The notes under the pieces are model-generated. The model was given only the letters and a program-made list of their open reading frames with translations, ran no database searches and was not told the DNA's origin. Position numbers and translations under genes: made by a program. DNA of 64,000 nt from the NCBI RefSeq assembly GCF_001570985.1, contig NZ_BCSS01000002.1, positions 87,648-151,647 on the forward strand. The letters run 5' to 3'. Position 1 is the first letter of the stretch. The number at the start of each line of letters is the position of its first letter. Of the stretch, positions 1 to 10,026 are shown in pieces. Source of the stretch: Janibacter limosus NBRC 16128 (GTDB lineage: Bacteria > Actinomycetota > Actinomycetes > Actinomycetales > Dermatophilaceae).

Positions 1-181
1 GGGCGGCCGCGATGAGACCGTCCTTGTTGCCGAAGTTGGAGTAGAGGGTCGCCGGCGACGCACCGGCTCGGCGCAGGATCACGTCGACCGGCGTGAGGAC
101 GACACCGTCGACGAACATCAGCTCGTCGGCTGCGGCAAGGAGCCGCTCCCTGGCGGGGCGCTTGCGGGGTGCGGTCGTCAT
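1..181 (-). CDS. TetR-family transcriptional regulator (partial, N-terminal 60 residues)
   Basis: Read from ATG at 181 leftwards, the reading frame is open to the window edge and gives a TetR-type helix-turn-helix: an ERLLAAADEL helix followed by a turn and the typical ATLYSNFGNKDGLIAA recognition helix. Only the DNA-binding domain is present; the ligand domain lies outside the window. The gene diverges from the choline oxidation genes, so a BetI-like repressor of choline-to-betaine genes is the likely role, but the N-terminus alone cannot prove this. There is no Shine-Dalgarno. A TAGGCT box (188-193) lies six bases before the ATG, which fits a leaderless transcript. Confidence 0.85.
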   Translation of the reverse strand, partial: MTTAPRKRPARERLLAAADELMFVDGVVLTPVDVILRRAGASPATLYSNFGNKDGLIAAA

Positions 182-194
182 GGGGTCAGCCTAA

Positions 195-236
195 CCGTAA
201 CGCTCGTTTCACATAAGGGTGAAACGTGCGTTACGG
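195..236. promoter_or_regulatory. 18-6-18 inverted repeat, probable TetR operator
   Basis: Left arm 195-212 and right arm 219-236 are reverse complements at 17 of 18 positions (CCGTAACGCTCGTTTCAC against GTGAAACGTGCGTTACGG), with a 6-base spacer. The site fills the space between the divergent TetR gene and betB and abuts the TAGGCT box of the regulator. A TetR dimer or pair of dimers bound here should control both directions. The operator role is inferred from symmetry and position. Confidence 0.8.
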
Positions 237-269
237 TCGGTGGCACCCCGCCCCCAGCCAAGGAGCCCC

Positions 270-1763
270 ATGACAACGCTGCACATCGCCGGAGAATGGC
301 GAGCCGCCGCCTCCGGAGAGACGCGAGAGATCACCTGTCCAGCGGACCGGTCCGTGGTCGTGACCGTGGACGAAGGGGGCGTCGCCGATGCCCTCGAGGC
401 GGTCCGTGCCGCACGCCGGGCCTTCGACGAGGGCCCGTGGCCGAGCACCCCCACCCCCGAACGCGCCGCCCTGCTCACCCGCATCGCAGACCGTCTCGAG
501 CGTGAGCTCGAGGACGTCGCGCGTCTCGAGGCGCTCGACACCGGCAAGCGGATGGTCGAGGCGCGTCTGGACATGCAGGACATCGTTGCCGTCTTCCGGC
601 ACTTCGCCTCCCTGGCCCAGGCAGAGGCGGGCCGGGTCATCGACGCGGGGATGCCCGACATCTCCTCGCGGGTCGTCACGGAGCCGGTTGGTGTCTGCGC
701 ACTCATCACCCCGTGGAACTTCCCCCTCCTGCAGACCGCGTGGAAGGTGGCGCCGGCCCTGGCTGCCGGCAACACCTTCGTCCTCAAGCCGAGCGAGCTG
801 ACCCCGCAGACGGCGATCTGGCTCGTGCGCGCCCTCACCGAGGAAGGGCTGCCGGCGGGCGTCGCCAACCTGGTGCTCGGCCCCGGAGCCACGGTCGGAG
901 CGGCGATGACGAGCGCCCCCGAGGTGGACCTCGTCTCGTTCACCGGTGGTCTCGAGACCGGCCGGACGATCATGGCTGCCGCCGCTGGCACCGTGAAGAA
1001 GATCGCCCTCGAGCTCGGCGGCAAGAACCCCAACATCATCTTCGCCGACGCCGACCTCGACGCAGCGATCGACAACGCCCTGACGGCGATCTTCCTCGAC
1101 TCCGGACAGGTGTGCTCCGCCGGCTCGCGCCTGGTCGTCGAGGAGTCCATCCACGACCAGGTCGTCGACGAGCTGGTCCGTCGCGCCCCGGCGATCCGGA
1201 TGGGCGGCCCCTTCGACGAGAGCGCCGAGACCGGCCCGCTCATCAGCGACGGCCATCGCGACAAGGTCGAGGCCCATGTGGCGGCCGCGGTCGCCGAGGG
1301 TGCCGTCCTGCGGTGCGGCGGCGAGCGCCCCGGCGGTGCCCTGTCCAAGGGCAGCTACTACCCGCCGACGATCCTCGACGGCTGCACGAGTGACATGACG
1401 TGCGTGCAGGAGGAGTCCTTCGGTCCGGTGCTCACCGTCGAGACCTTCTCCGGTGAGACCCGCGACGCTGCCGAGGACGCGGCCATCGCCATCGCCAACG
1501 ACACGATCTACGGGTTGACCGGTGCCGTCTGGACCCAGGACGCCGGCCGGGCCGAGCGGATGGCCCGACGACTGCGTCACGGCACGGTGTGGATCAACGA
1601 CTTCCACCCCTACGTGCCCGCCGCCGAGTGGGGTGGGATGAAGCAGTCGGGCATCGGCCGCGAGCTGGGCACTGCCGGCCTGCACGAGTACCAGGAGACC
1701 AAGCACATCTGGCACAACACGCGGCCCGCCCGGGCGGGATGGTTCCACGACCCGCAGGGCTGA
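270..1763 (+). CDS. betB: Betaine-aldehyde dehydrogenase (aldehyde dehydrogenase family)
   Basis: The 497-residue protein belongs to the NAD(P)-dependent aldehyde dehydrogenase superfamily and most likely oxidises betaine aldehyde to glycine betaine, the last step from choline. Visible motifs are PWNFPLL in the Rossmann part, FTGG, the general base Glu248 in ELGGKNPN, and the catalytic Cys282 in [11 protein letters not shown]. Length is normal for the family. The start at 270 is chosen because AAGGAG lies just upstream; a longer frame from 219 would run through the operator. betA and betT follow on the same strand, which supports the substrate assignment. A gamma-aminobutyraldehyde-type dehydrogenase is the main alternative on sequence alone. 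Confidence 0.88.
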   Translation: MTTLHIAGEWRAAASGETREITCPADRSVVVTVDEGGVADALEAVRAARRAFDEGPWPSTPTPERAALLTRIADRLERELEDVARLEALDTGKRMVEARLDMQDIVAVFRHFASLAQAEAGRVIDAGMPDISSRVVTEPVGVCALITPWNFPLLQTAWKVAPALAAGNTFVLKPSELTPQTAIWLVRALTEEGLPAGVANLVLGPGATVGAAMTSAPEVDLVSFTGGLETGRTIMAAAAGTVKKIALELGGKNPNIIFADADLDAAIDNALTAIFLDSGQVCSAGSRLVVEESIHDQVVDELVRRAPAIRMGGPFDESAETGPLISDGHRDKVEAHVAAAVAEGAVLRCGGERPGGALSKGSYYPPTILDGCTSDMTCVQEESFGPVLTVETFSGETRDAAEDAAIAIANDTIYGLTGAVWTQDAGRAERMARRLRHGTVWINDFHPYVPAAEWGGMKQSGIGRELGTAGLHEYQETKHIWHNTRPARAGWFHDPQG

Positions 1764-1810
1764 GCGCCATCCAGCGCACATACACACACAACGGGGAGAG
1801 AGACACCACC

Positions 1811-3571
1811 ATGACAAAGCGCTACGACTACGTCATCGTCGGCGGAGGATCTGCCGGCTCGGCGCTGGCCAACCGACTCAGCAGCGACGCGAGCACGACC
1901 GTGCTCGTCCTCGAGGCCGGTCGGGCCGACTTCATCGCCGATCCCTTGATCCACATGCCCGCCGCGCTGATGTTTCCGGCGGGCAACCCCCTCTACGACT
2001 GGGCCTACGAGAGCGAGCCGGAGCCCTACCTGGACGGCCGCCGCGTCAAGCACGCGCGAGGCAAGGTCCTCGGGGGCAGCTCGAGCATCAACGGCATGAT
2101 CTTCCAGCGGGGCAATCCCGGTGACTACGACGCCTGGGCCTCCTTCGACGGGATGGACCAGTGGGACTACGCGCACTGCCTTCCCTACTTCAAGCGCATG
2201 GAGACCACGACGGCAGGCGCGGATGCATGGCGTGGTGGGGCCGGTCCCCTCAAGCTCGAGCGTGGCCCCGCCGAGAGCCCGCTCTTCCAGGCCTTCTTCG
2301 AGGCCACCACCCAGGCGGGCTTCGCGCGCACGGACGACGTCAACGGCTATCGACAAGAGGGCTTCGCCCCCTTCGACCGCAATGTCTACAAGGGCAGCCG
2401 GATGTCCGCCTCACGGGCGTACCTGCGTCCCATCCGAGACCGCAAGAACCTGCACATCACCACACTGGCGACCGTGACCGGTCTGCGGTGGCAGGGCAAC
2501 CGCGTGACGGGCGTCGACTACGTCCGCGCCAACAAGCGCAAGCACTCCGTCGATGCCGGCGAGGTCATCCTCTGTGGTGGAGCCTTCAACTCCCCGCAGC
2601 TGCTCCAGCTCGCTGGTGTCGGCGACCCGGAGACGCTGCGCACCGCCGGGGTCACGCCGCACATCGAGCTGCCGGGCGTCGGCGAGAACCTGCAGGACCA
2701 CCTGGAGGTCTACCTGCAGCACGTCAGCCTGCAGCCCGTGTCCATCGCTCCGTGGCTGAAGAAGTGGAAGGCGCCGTACATCGGGGCCGAGTGGCTCTTC
2801 CTCAACCGTGGTGTCGGTGCCTCCAACCACTTCGAGGGCGGTGGCTTCATCCGCACCAACGACGAGGTCGCCTACCCCAACCTGATGTTCCACTTCCTCC
2901 CGATCGCCGTGCGCTACGACGGCACCCCGTCTGAGGGCAAGCACGGCTACCAGGTGCACATCGGGCCGATGAACTCCGATGTGCGCGGCAGCCTGAGGAT
3001 CAAGGATGCCGATCCCTTCAACAAGCCAGCGATCCGCTTCAACTACCTGTCCACCGAGAGGGATCGCCGCGAGTGGATCGAGGTCGTGCGCGCAGCGCGA
3101 CACATCCTCGACCAGCCGGCCTTCGCCCCCTTCGACGGTGGTGAGACCTCGCCCGGTCCGAGCGTCCAGACCGACCAGGAGATCCTCGACTGGGTCGCCA
3201 AGGACGCCGAGACGGCCCTGCACCCCTCCTGCTCGGCCAAGATGGGCACCGACGCGATGTCGGTCGTCGATCCCGCCTCCATGCGGGTCCACGGGACAGA
3301 GGGTCTACGGGTCGTCGATGCGTCCGTCTTCCCGACCATCACCAACGGCAACATCTACGCGCCCGTGATGATGGTGGCGGAGAAGGCCGCCGATCTCATC
3401 GCCGGCAACACTCCGCTGGCCCCCGAGAGCCCGCCCCTGTACCGCGCTGGTCAGGGCATGCCGCTCTACCCGGAGGGTGACCCACGCAATGCTGCGTGGG
3501 ACGCGCGGACCGACCTGCCGAGCGCGTCGCGCGTCCTGCGGGACGCCGAGGCGAAGGGGGCCGGCCGGTGA
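1811..3571 (+). CDS. betA: Choline dehydrogenase (GMC oxidoreductase)
   Basis: This 586-residue FAD enzyme oxidises choline to betaine aldehyde. It opens with the ADP-binding motif [15 protein letters not shown] and carries the GMC signature [15 protein letters not shown], the second signature [15 protein letters not shown] and the active-site His471 in HPSCSAKMG. The C-terminal tail after the [17 protein letters not shown] helix is longer than in typical BetA proteins of about 555 residues. The ATG is preceded by GGGGAGAG. It lies 47 bases after betB and its stop overlaps the start of betT, so betB-betA-betT probably form one operon under the upstream TetR operator. Confidence 0.9.
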   Translation: MTKRYDYVIVGGGSAGSALANRLSSDASTTVLVLEAGRADFIADPLIHMPAALMFPAGNPLYDWAYESEPEPYLDGRRVKHARGKVLGGSSSINGMIFQRGNPGDYDAWASFDGMDQWDYAHCLPYFKRMETTTAGADAWRGGAGPLKLERGPAESPLFQAFFEATTQAGFARTDDVNGYRQEGFAPFDRNVYKGSRMSASRAYLRPIRDRKNLHITTLATVTGLRWQGNRVTGVDYVRANKRKHSVDAGEVILCGGAFNSPQLLQLAGVGDPETLRTAGVTPHIELPGVGENLQDHLEVYLQHVSLQPVSIAPWLKKWKAPYIGAEWLFLNRGVGASNHFEGGGFIRTNDEVAYPNLMFHFLPIAVRYDGTPSEGKHGYQVHIGPMNSDVRGSLRIKDADPFNKPAIRFNYLSTERDRREWIEVVRAARHILDQPAFAPFDGGETSPGPSVQTDQEILDWVAKDAETALHPSCSAKMGTDAMSVVDPASMRVHGTEGLRVVDASVFPTITNGNIYAPVMMVAEKAADLIAGNTPLAPESPPLYRAGQGMPLYPEGDPRNAAWDARTDLPSASRVLRDAEAKGAGR

Positions 3572-5583
3572 GCACCGACATCGACCCCCGCCAGGTCGAC
3601 GAGCGTCCGGCGAGGCCGCGCGTCAAGGTCTCCGTCCTGCTCGTCTCCGGTGCTGTGACGATGATCGTCGCGGCGTGGGCCCTGATCGCGCCGGCGAGGG
3701 CCGAGGCGACTCTCGCTGACCTCGTCGGCTGGATCTCCAACTGGTTCGGGTGGTTCTACATCGCCCTCGCCACGATCGTCCTCGTCTTCGTCATCTACGT
3801 GGGGGTCCGGTACGCCAGAGTGCGCCTCGGGGACGACGAGGACCGGCCGGAGTTCTCCACCTTCGCCTGGGCGTCGATGCTCTTCGCAGCAGGCATCGGC
3901 ACCGATGTGATGTTCTTCGCCGTCGCCGAGCCGGCGAGCCAGTACCTGGCTCCGCCGCAGGGACAGGGCGGGTCCGTCGAGGCAGCCCGCGAGGCCACCG
4001 TCTGGACGCTCTTCCACTACGGGATCACCGGCTGGGGCATGTACGCCCTCATGGGCGTTGCCCTGGGCTACTTCGCCCACCGCAAGAAGTTGCCGCTGGC
4101 CGTCCGCTCCGCGCTCTACCCGATCTTCGGCAAGCGCATCCGAGGTCCGATCGGTGACGCCGTCGACATCGCGACTGTGCTCGGCACGATCTTCGGTGTC
4201 GCGACGTCACTCGGCATCGGCGTCGTCATGCTCAACGTCGGTTTGGGCGTCATGTTCGATGTCCCGCAGGGCATCCCGGCCCAGGTCGCTCTCGTGGTCC
4301 TCGCGGTCGCGGTCGCTGCCACCTCGGCCACGACCGGTGTGGACCGGGGCATCCGCCTGCTCAGCCAGCTCAACGTGCTCCTCGCGATCCTCCTCGCGCT
4401 GTGGGTCCTCGTCACCGGAGACACGGCCTTCCTCCTGCGCGCCATCACGATGAATGTCGGTGACTTCGTCTCGATGTTCCCCGGGATGACCCTCGACACG
4501 ATGGCCTTCGACCACCCGACGGAGTGGATGAGCCTGTGGACGCTCTTCTTCTGGGCGTGGTGGATCGCGTGGGCATCCTTCGTGGGCATGTTCCTCGCGC
4601 GCATCTCCAAGGGGCGCACCATCGGCCAGTTCATGCTCGGCACCCTGACGATCCCCTTCACCTACATCGTCATGTGGGTCTCGATCTTCGGCAACTCCGC
4701 GGTCAAGCAGATCGCCGACGGGGACAAGGCCTTCGGCGAGCTCGCGACCAGCGCCCCGGAGCAGGGCTTCTACAGCCTGCTCCAGCAGTACCCGGGTGCG
4801 TGGTTCCTGGTTGGTCTGGCGACCTTCGTCGGACTGCTCTTCTACGTGACGTCAGCCGACTCGGGTGCGCTCGTCATGGCCAACCTCAGCTCCGACCTGC
4901 CCGACAGCGAGACCGACGCCAGTCCTTGGCTGCGCATCGGGTGGGCTGCCGCGACAGGGGTGCTCACCATCGCGATGCTTCTGGTCGGGGGGATCGTGGC
5001 ACTGCAGTACGCGACGATCGTCATGGGTCTCCCCTTCGCCGTCGTCATGGTCCTGGTCATGATCGGGCTGTACAAGGCACTCGAGGCCGAACGCACCCAG
5101 GTCAGTGCCGCACGCCTCTCGCTGACGAGCCATCTCGCTGGCCGGGAGAGCGGTCACCAGGGGTCGTGGCGCCGCCGCGTGGCCACCACCTTCGGGACCG
5201 TCAGCCTCAAGCGGGCCAACGAGCGACTCACCTCCGTGGTCGTACCGGCGCTCCACGAGGTGGCCGAGGCCATGGAGAGCGAGGGCCGTACGGCTCGCGT
5301 CGAGGTGGGCGACGGCGGTGCCACGGTGCCTGGTTCAGCCCGTCTCGTCGTGGGTAAGGGTCCGGCGCCCTTCACCTGGTCGGTGCGGGCCCACCGGGTG
5401 GCCGCACCCAGCTACGGCACCCGGATGATCGAAGCCGACGACCGCACGACCAGGCTCGAGGTGGCCCTGCCGACCGGCGGCGGCTACGACGTCTTCGGCT
5501 ACAGCGCTGAAGAGGTCTGTCACGACGTCCTCGACCACTTCGAGAGGTGGTCCAGCGCAGAGGTGCTTGCTGAGCACCCCTGA
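3568..5583 (+). CDS. betT: BCCT-family choline/betaine transporter
   Basis: The 671-residue protein is a sodium- or proton-coupled betaine/choline/carnitine transporter with about twelve membrane helices up to roughly residue 510 and a long cytosolic C-terminal domain. The tryptophan-rich BCCT signature is visible as [20 protein letters not shown], and [16 protein letters not shown] marks an earlier helix. Total length and the long tail resemble E. coli BetT more than BetP. The GTG start overlaps the betA stop (GTGA) and follows a GAAGGGGG stretch. Placement beside betA and betB suggests choline import for betaine synthesis. Substrate choice between choline and betaine is inferred from context. 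Confidence 0.88.
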   Translation: MSTDIDPRQVDERPARPRVKVSVLLVSGAVTMIVAAWALIAPARAEATLADLVGWISNWFGWFYIALATIVLVFVIYVGVRYARVRLGDDEDRPEFSTFAWASMLFAAGIGTDVMFFAVAEPASQYLAPPQGQGGSVEAAREATVWTLFHYGITGWGMYALMGVALGYFAHRKKLPLAVRSALYPIFGKRIRGPIGDAVDIATVLGTIFGVATSLGIGVVMLNVGLGVMFDVPQGIPAQVALVVLAVAVAATSATTGVDRGIRLLSQLNVLLAILLALWVLVTGDTAFLLRAITMNVGDFVSMFPGMTLDTMAFDHPTEWMSLWTLFFWAWWIAWASFVGMFLARISKGRTIGQFMLGTLTIPFTYIVMWVSIFGNSAVKQIADGDKAFGELATSAPEQGFYSLLQQYPGAWFLVGLATFVGLLFYVTSADSGALVMANLSSDLPDSETDASPWLRIGWAAATGVLTIAMLLVGGIVALQYATIVMGLPFAVVMVLVMIGLYKALEAERTQVSAARLSLTSHLAGRESGHQGSWRRRVATTFGTVSLKRANERLTSVVVPALHEVAEAMESEGRTARVEVGDGGATVPGSARLVVGKGPAPFTWSVRAHRVAAPSYGTRMIEADDRTTRLEVALPTGGGYDVFGYSAEEVCHDVLDHFERWSSAEVLAEHP

Positions 5584-5622
5584 GCGGTCAACGGGGTCGA
5601 CTCCCGTCGAGCCGATGGCGCA

Positions 5623-5648
5623 GGCCCGTCCACTCACGTGGGCGGGCC
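5623..5648 (+). terminator. Hairpin terminator after betT
   Basis: Arms 5623-5633 (GGCCCGTCCAC) and 5638-5648 (GTGGGCGGGCC) pair with one G-U wobble around a TCAC loop, about 40 bases after the betT stop. No U-run follows, as is common for actinobacterial hairpin terminators. Confidence 0.55.
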
Positions 5649-5727
5649 CGTCCCCAGCCGGTGTCCGATCGCCAGAGTCGTGGCATCGTGGAGACCTCGC
5701 AATGAGGCGATCTCCAGGAGGACCCGA

Positions 5728-7356
5728 ATGACCGCAGCCACTCTCCCTTCGTACACGTCAGGAACCTCCGAGCTACCCCTGCTGGGAGACACGATCGGGG
5801 CCAACCTCGAGCGCACCGTGGCGCTCCACGGCCAGCGTGAAGCTCTCGTTGATGTACCGAGCGGACGCCGGTGGACCTACAGCGAGCTGCTCGCTGACGT
5901 GGACTCCGTGGCCAAGGCACTGATGGCGAAGGGGGTGGCCGCTGGCGACCGCATCGGCATCTGGGCGCCCAACTGCCCCGAGTGGACGATCCTGCAGTAC
6001 GCCACCGCGCGGATCGGCGCGATCCTCGTCAACGTCAACCCGGCCTACCGCACGCACGAGCTGACCTATGTGGTCAACCAGTCGGGGATGCGGATGCTCG
6101 TGAGCGCGGTGTCGCACAAGACCTCCGACTACCGCGCGATGGTGGAGGAAGCCCGCTCGGAGACTCCCGGCCTGAGCGAGGTCGTCTACGTCGGGGACCC
6201 GACGTGGGACGCGCTCGCCGCGGGCGACGCCTCCGTGACCGACGAGCAGCTCGCCGAGCGCGGCGCCTCCCTGACGCCCGACGACCCGATCAACATCCAG
6301 TACACGTCCGGCACCACGGGGTTCCCCAAGGGGGCGACGCTCAGCCACCACAACATCCTCAACAACGGCTACTTCGTCGGCGAGATGATCGACTACACCG
6401 AGGCGGACCGCATCTGCATCCCGGTGCCCTTCTACCACTGCTTCGGCATGGTCATGGGCAATCTCGCGGCCACCTCGCACGGGGCCTGCATGGTCATCCC
6501 GGCGCCGTCCTTCGACCCGGGTGCCACGCTGCGAGCGGTCGCGCAGGAGCGCTGCACTTCGCTCTACGGCGTCCCGACGATGTTCATCGCCGAGCTCGAC
6601 CTTCCCGACTTCGCCGACCACGACCTGAGCACGCTGCGCACCGGCATCATGGCCGGCTCCATCTGCCCGGTCGAGGTGATGAAGCGCGTGGTGGCGCAGA
6701 TGAACATGACCGAGGTCGCCATCAGCTATGGCATGACCGAGACCTCACCGGTGTCGACGATGACCCGCACCGATGACGACCTGGCCCGGCGCACCGAGAC
6801 CGTCGGGCGCTCGATGCCGCACATCGAGTCCAAGGTCGTCGATCCGCTTTCGGGCGTCCCCCTCCCCCGCGGCGAGACCGGCGAGCTGTGCACCCGCGGC
6901 TACAGCGTGATGCTGGGTTACTGGGACCAGCCGGACAAGACCACGGAGGCGATCGATGCTGCCCGCTGGATGCACACCGGTGACCTGGCGACGATGGACG
7001 AGGACGGGTACGTCAACATCGTCGGTCGGATCAAGGACCTCGTCATCCGTGGCGGCGAAAACATCTACCCGCGCGAGGTCGAGGAGTTCCTCTACAGCCA
7101 CCCCGACATCGCGGACGTCCAGGTCATCGGCGTCCCGGACGACAAGTACGGCGAAGAGCTCATGGCCTGGGTCGTGCTCCGCGAGGGCGCTGCGGCGCTG
7201 ACCGCCGACGACGTGCGGGAGTTCGCGTCCGGCAAGCTCGCCCACTACAAGATCCCGAAGTACGTGCACGTCACGGACGCCTTCCCGATGACCGTCACCG
7301 GCAAGGTGCGCAAGATCGAGATGCGAGAGCAGGCCCAGCAGCTGCTCGGTTCGTGA
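5728..7356 (+). CDS. AMP-binding acyl-CoA synthetase (FadD type)
   Basis: This 542-residue ANL-superfamily enzyme activates a carboxylic acid, most likely a medium or long fatty acid, as an acyl-AMP and then a CoA thioester. The phosphate loop is YTSGTTGFPKGAT, the A5 motif is SYGMTETSP, the hinge region reads HTGDLATMDEDGYVNIVGR, and the catalytic C-terminal lysine lies in VTGKVRKIEMR. Length and motif set match actinobacterial FadD-type ligases annotated as AMP-binding proteins. CAGGAGGAC sets the ATG at 5728. The gene stands alone between two terminators. The exact acyl substrate cannot be told from the sequence. Confidence 0.85.
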   Translation: MTAATLPSYTSGTSELPLLGDTIGANLERTVALHGQREALVDVPSGRRWTYSELLADVDSVAKALMAKGVAAGDRIGIWAPNCPEWTILQYATARIGAILVNVNPAYRTHELTYVVNQSGMRMLVSAVSHKTSDYRAMVEEARSETPGLSEVVYVGDPTWDALAAGDASVTDEQLAERGASLTPDDPINIQYTSGTTGFPKGATLSHHNILNNGYFVGEMIDYTEADRICIPVPFYHCFGMVMGNLAATSHGACMVIPAPSFDPGATLRAVAQERCTSLYGVPTMFIAELDLPDFADHDLSTLRTGIMAGSICPVEVMKRVVAQMNMTEVAISYGMTETSPVSTMTRTDDDLARRTETVGRSMPHIESKVVDPLSGVPLPRGETGELCTRGYSVMLGYWDQPDKTTEAIDAARWMHTGDLATMDEDGYVNIVGRIKDLVIRGGENIYPREVEEFLYSHPDIADVQVIGVPDDKYGEELMAWVVLREGAAALTADDVREFASGKLAHYKIPKYVHVTDAFPMTVTGKVRKIEMREQAQQLLGS

Positions 7357-7412
7357 CCACATGACGAAGGGTGGTACCCCCGATCGGGAGTACCACCCTT
7401 CGTCATGTGGTC
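7355..7412. terminator. Bidirectional terminator with perfect 23-bp stem
   Basis: Arms 7355-7377 and 7390-7412 are perfect reverse complements of 23 bases around a 12-base loop that itself contains CCCGATCGGG. The hairpin begins within the stop codon of the acyl-CoA ligase and ends just before the stop of the convergent gene at 7423, so it can terminate both transcripts. The stem contains the CGAAGGG word seen in other terminators of this window. Confidence 0.85.
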
Positions 7413-7422
7413 CAGCGGCTGG

Positions 7423-8754
7423 TCAGAGCTGCTGGGTGTCACCCTGCTGCGGAGCCTGTGTGGGCTGCGCCTCGGCCTTGGCCGAGAGGCGGTCCAGCTG
7501 ACGGGCGGCCGCGTCGCGACCACCGAGGCCGAAGGCGAGGGCGGCTGCTGCCGCGCCACCGACGACGAGGGCACCGAAGCCGAGCTCGATGATCGAGTCC
7601 GCGATGCCCATGTACTTCAGGCCCATCGCGACGAAGAGCACGATCGTGGCGTACTTGACGATCGTCGCCCCGACACCGGACAGCATCTTCGCCAGCAGGT
7701 TGGCGACGAAGAAGCCGGCAGCGATGATCGCTGCACCGAAGATGACCTTGCCACCGAGGCTGAGGACCTCGCTGAGGAACCTCGTGATCTGCGGGAAGTT
7801 CAGCAACTGCGCTGCCATGACCGCGAAGAAGAGCACGATCGCGATCTGCGCCACCTTGGCGATGACCGGGACCACCTTGGTGCCGGCGGGCAGCACGTCC
7901 AGCTCGGCGAGCTGACGATCCACCCCGACACCGTCGAGGATCTGCTCGATGATGTCACCGGCGAACTTGGCGATGAAGATGCCCAGCGCCAGCATGAGGC
8001 CGGCCGCGATGATCAGCGGGATCGCGTCGAAGATCGACTGGAGCATCTGCTCCGCCGGACGGGAGATCGACTCGATGCCCAGGATCTGCAGGGCGGCGAT
8101 GGTCACGACGATCATGATGAGCGCGTAGATGACGGTGGCGACCGTCTTGGGGATCGACGTGCCAGCACCCTGAGCACCGGCAGGCACGGCGCCGTAACCG
8201 GCGGGCGGCTGCGGCTGGCCCTGGTGCTGCGCGTGCGGCGCGGCGGGCTGGCCCGGGGGCGGCGGGGGCGGTCCGGCAGGGGCTGTTGCCGGAGCACCGG
8301 GGATCGAGCCGGCCTTGGAGCCAGCCGTCTTGAGCCACTTGTCGAAGGGCAGTGCGGCCAGGGCCGTCTGGACGAGCTGACGGACCACCTTGGCCAGCAG
8401 TGCACCGACGAAGAAGACGATGCCCGCGCCGATGAGGTTGGGCAGGAAGCCGAGGACCCCGTCGACCATGCCCTGGATGGGCGCGAGGACCTGGTTGAGA
8501 CCCAGGACCTGGAGGATCGCGACGAGTCCGAGCATCCAGACGATGAGCGACCCGATGGAGCCGAGCGTCGTGCCGACGCTGGCACCGTCCGAGCCGGCCC
8601 GCTGGAGGGCGGGAACCTTGCTGGAGAGCTTGGTGAACAGCGACTTGACGATCATCGCCACCAACCACGTGACGACAAGGATGGCCAGGGCAGACAGGGC
8701 CTTGCCCAGCAACCCCGCCCACTCGATGTCGTTGAGGAAGTTCTGCGCTTGCAT
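7423..8754 (-). CDS. Conserved TM-helix (mechanosensitive channel-like) membrane protein
   Basis: The 443-residue protein has repeated hydrophobic units. An N-terminal set (about residues 15-135) shows a helix near LVVTWLVAMIVKSLF and a second near GVLGFLPNLIGAGIVFFVG. A linker of roughly 55 residues, rich in Pro, Gly, Gln and Ala, follows, then a C-terminal half repeating the FIAKFAGDII and FFVANLLAKML type helices. This layout fits the conserved TM-helix repeat (PF05552) proteins related to CmpX and small-conductance mechanosensitive channels, though no classical MscS beta domain is apparent. GGGAGGAC supports the ATG at 8754. A role in osmotic or membrane tension response is suggested only by family and by the neighbouring betaine genes. 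Confidence 0.7.
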   Translation of the reverse strand: MQAQNFLNDIEWAGLLGKALSALAILVVTWLVAMIVKSLFTKLSSKVPALQRAGSDGASVGTTLGSIGSLIVWMLGLVAILQVLGLNQVLAPIQGMVDGVLGFLPNLIGAGIVFFVGALLAKVVRQLVQTALAALPFDKWLKTAGSKAGSIPGAPATAPAGPPPPPPGQPAAPHAQHQGQPQPPAGYGAVPAGAQGAGTSIPKTVATVIYALIMIVVTIAALQILGIESISRPAEQMLQSIFDAIPLIIAAGLMLALGIFIAKFAGDIIEQILDGVGVDRQLAELDVLPAGTKVVPVIAKVAQIAIVLFFAVMAAQLLNFPQITRFLSEVLSLGGKVIFGAAIIAAGFFVANLLAKMLSGVGATIVKYATIVLFVAMGLKYMGIADSIIELGFGALVVGGAAAAALAFGLGGRDAAARQLDRLSAKAEAQPTQAPQQGDTQQL

Positions 8755-8865
8755 GATGTCCTCCCATTGACGTTCTGAAGTACTTCCTACCCTGCGACCG
8801 TAACGACCTTCGGCGCCGTGCGCCGGGTGAGGAAGTCACCGTTTCCCGATGGTTAGGGTGATCAC

Positions 8866-8898
8866 ATGCACTGGGACACAGGCGGAGGGAGTGGCTGA
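8866..8898 (+). CDS. Possible leaderless 10-codon upstream ORF before rlmC
   Basis: ATG at 8866 opens a ten-residue frame (MHWDTGGGSG) ending in TGA at 8896-8898, three bases before the rlmC start. A TAGGGT box at 8854-8859 lies six bases before this ATG, the same arrangement seen at several probable leaderless genes here. The frame spans the GGAGGGAG that probably serves rlmC, so translation of the peptide could affect rlmC initiation. The peptide itself may have no function. Confidence 0.3.
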   Translation: MHWDTGGGSG

Positions 8899-8901
8899 GC
8901 G

Positions 8902-10026
8902 GTGAACTGCCCACACTTCGACGCCGGCGAGTGCGGCTCATGCACCCTCATGGGAGTCCCCTATGCGACCCAGGTCGACGAGCTGGCCGCTGAGGTCGCT
9001 GACCGGTTGGCCGACCACGTGACCCACGAGCAGTGGTCCACTCCCCTGGTCGGTCCGGCGTCCGGCTTCCGCAACAAGGCCAAGCTCGCGGTCGGCGGGA
9101 CGAAGGAGGCGCCGACCTTCGGCATCCTCGACGCCGACCTGAGGGGAGTACCCCTCCCCGAGTGCGGGCTGTACACACCGGCGCTCGCGGACGCGCTGGA
9201 CAGCTTGCTGCCGGTAGTCGCGGAGTTGGGCCTGGCCCCCTTCGACGTCCCGGCTCGGCAGGGTGAGCTCAAGCACCTGATCGTCACCGGGTCACCCGAC
9301 GGCGAGGTCATGGTGCGCTTCGTGCTGCGCTCGCCCGGCCAGCTGCCCCGTGTTCGGCGGGGGCTCGACGACCTGCATGCTGCCGTCCCCGGTCTGCGCG
9401 TGGTCTCGGTCAACATCCAGCCCGAGCACAAGGCGGTCCTGGAGGGTGAGGAGGAGATCGTCCTCACCGAGCACGAGACGCTGCCCATGCGGCTGGACGA
9501 CATCACCCTGCACCTGCGTCCACGCAGCTTCTTCCAGACCAACACCTTCGTCGCCACCGGTCTGTACCGGCAGGCCCGCGGCTGGATCACCGAGATCGAC
9601 CCGGCGAGCGTCCTCGACCTGTACTGCGGGGTGGGCGGGTTCGCACTCACCGCAGCACTGGCGCCCGGGCGCGACCGACGGGTCCACGGGGTGGAGGTGT
9701 CCGCCGACGCCGTCGCCAGCGCCCGACGCTCCGCGAGCGAGCTCGGCGTGGACGTCGACTTCGAGGCGGCAGACGCGAGAGGGCTGAGCGCCCTCGACCA
9801 CGAGCTGGTGGTGCTCAACCCACCCCGGCGGGGCGTCGGCAGTGACCTGTGCGCGGCCATCGAGTCCGCCGCACCCGACCACCTCGTCTACTCCAGCTGC
9901 AATGCGGTGAGCCTCGCGCGCGACCTGTCCGAGCTCCCCGGCTACCGGGTGACCCGAGCCCGCTTCTTCGACATGTTTCCGCAGACGCGACACCACGAGG
10001 TCATGGTGCTGCTCGAGAGGACCTAG
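8902..10026 (+). CDS. rlmC: 23S rRNA (uracil-C5)-methyltransferase, RlmC type
   Basis: This 374-residue SAM-dependent enzyme methylates a uracil in 23S rRNA (U747 in E. coli numbering). The N-terminus MNCPHFDAGECGSC gives iron-sulfur ligands Cys3, Cys11 and Cys14, with a fourth at Cys88. There is no TRAM domain, which separates RlmC from RlmD. The SAM motif is VLDLYCGVGGF, followed by LNPPRRGVG and the nucleophile Cys333 in YSSCNAVSLARDL. The GTG at 8902 follows GGAGGGAG. Its TAG stop overlaps, in the palindrome CTAG, with the TAG stop of the convergent phosphodiesterase gene. Confidence 0.88.
   Translation: MNCPHFDAGECGSCTLMGVPYATQVDELAAEVADRLADHVTHEQWSTPLVGPASGFRNKAKLAVGGTKEAPTFGILDADLRGVPLPECGLYTPALADALDSLLPVVAELGLAPFDVPARQGELKHLIVTGSPDGEVMVRFVLRSPGQLPRVRRGLDDLHAAVPGLRVVSVNIQPEHKAVLEGEEEIVLTEHETLPMRLDDITLHLRPRSFFQTNTFVATGLYRQARGWITEIDPASVLDLYCGVGGFALTAALAPGRDRRVHGVEVSADAVASARRSASELGVDVDFEAADARGLSALDHELVVLNPPRRGVGSDLCAAIESAAPDHLVYSSCNAVSLARDLSELPGYRVTRARFFDMFPQTRHHEVMVLLERT

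Noticed and set aside
231..1817. Long minus-strand open frames opposite betB and similar shadows elsewhere
   Set aside because: High G+C produces long antisense frames; these lack homology-like motifs and have low-complexity composition.
8883..8910. String GGAGGGAGTGGCTGAGCGGTGAA resembling the 5-prime end of tRNA-Ser
   Set aside because: No anticodon or T arm follows; the sequence is the rlmC ribosome site and start.
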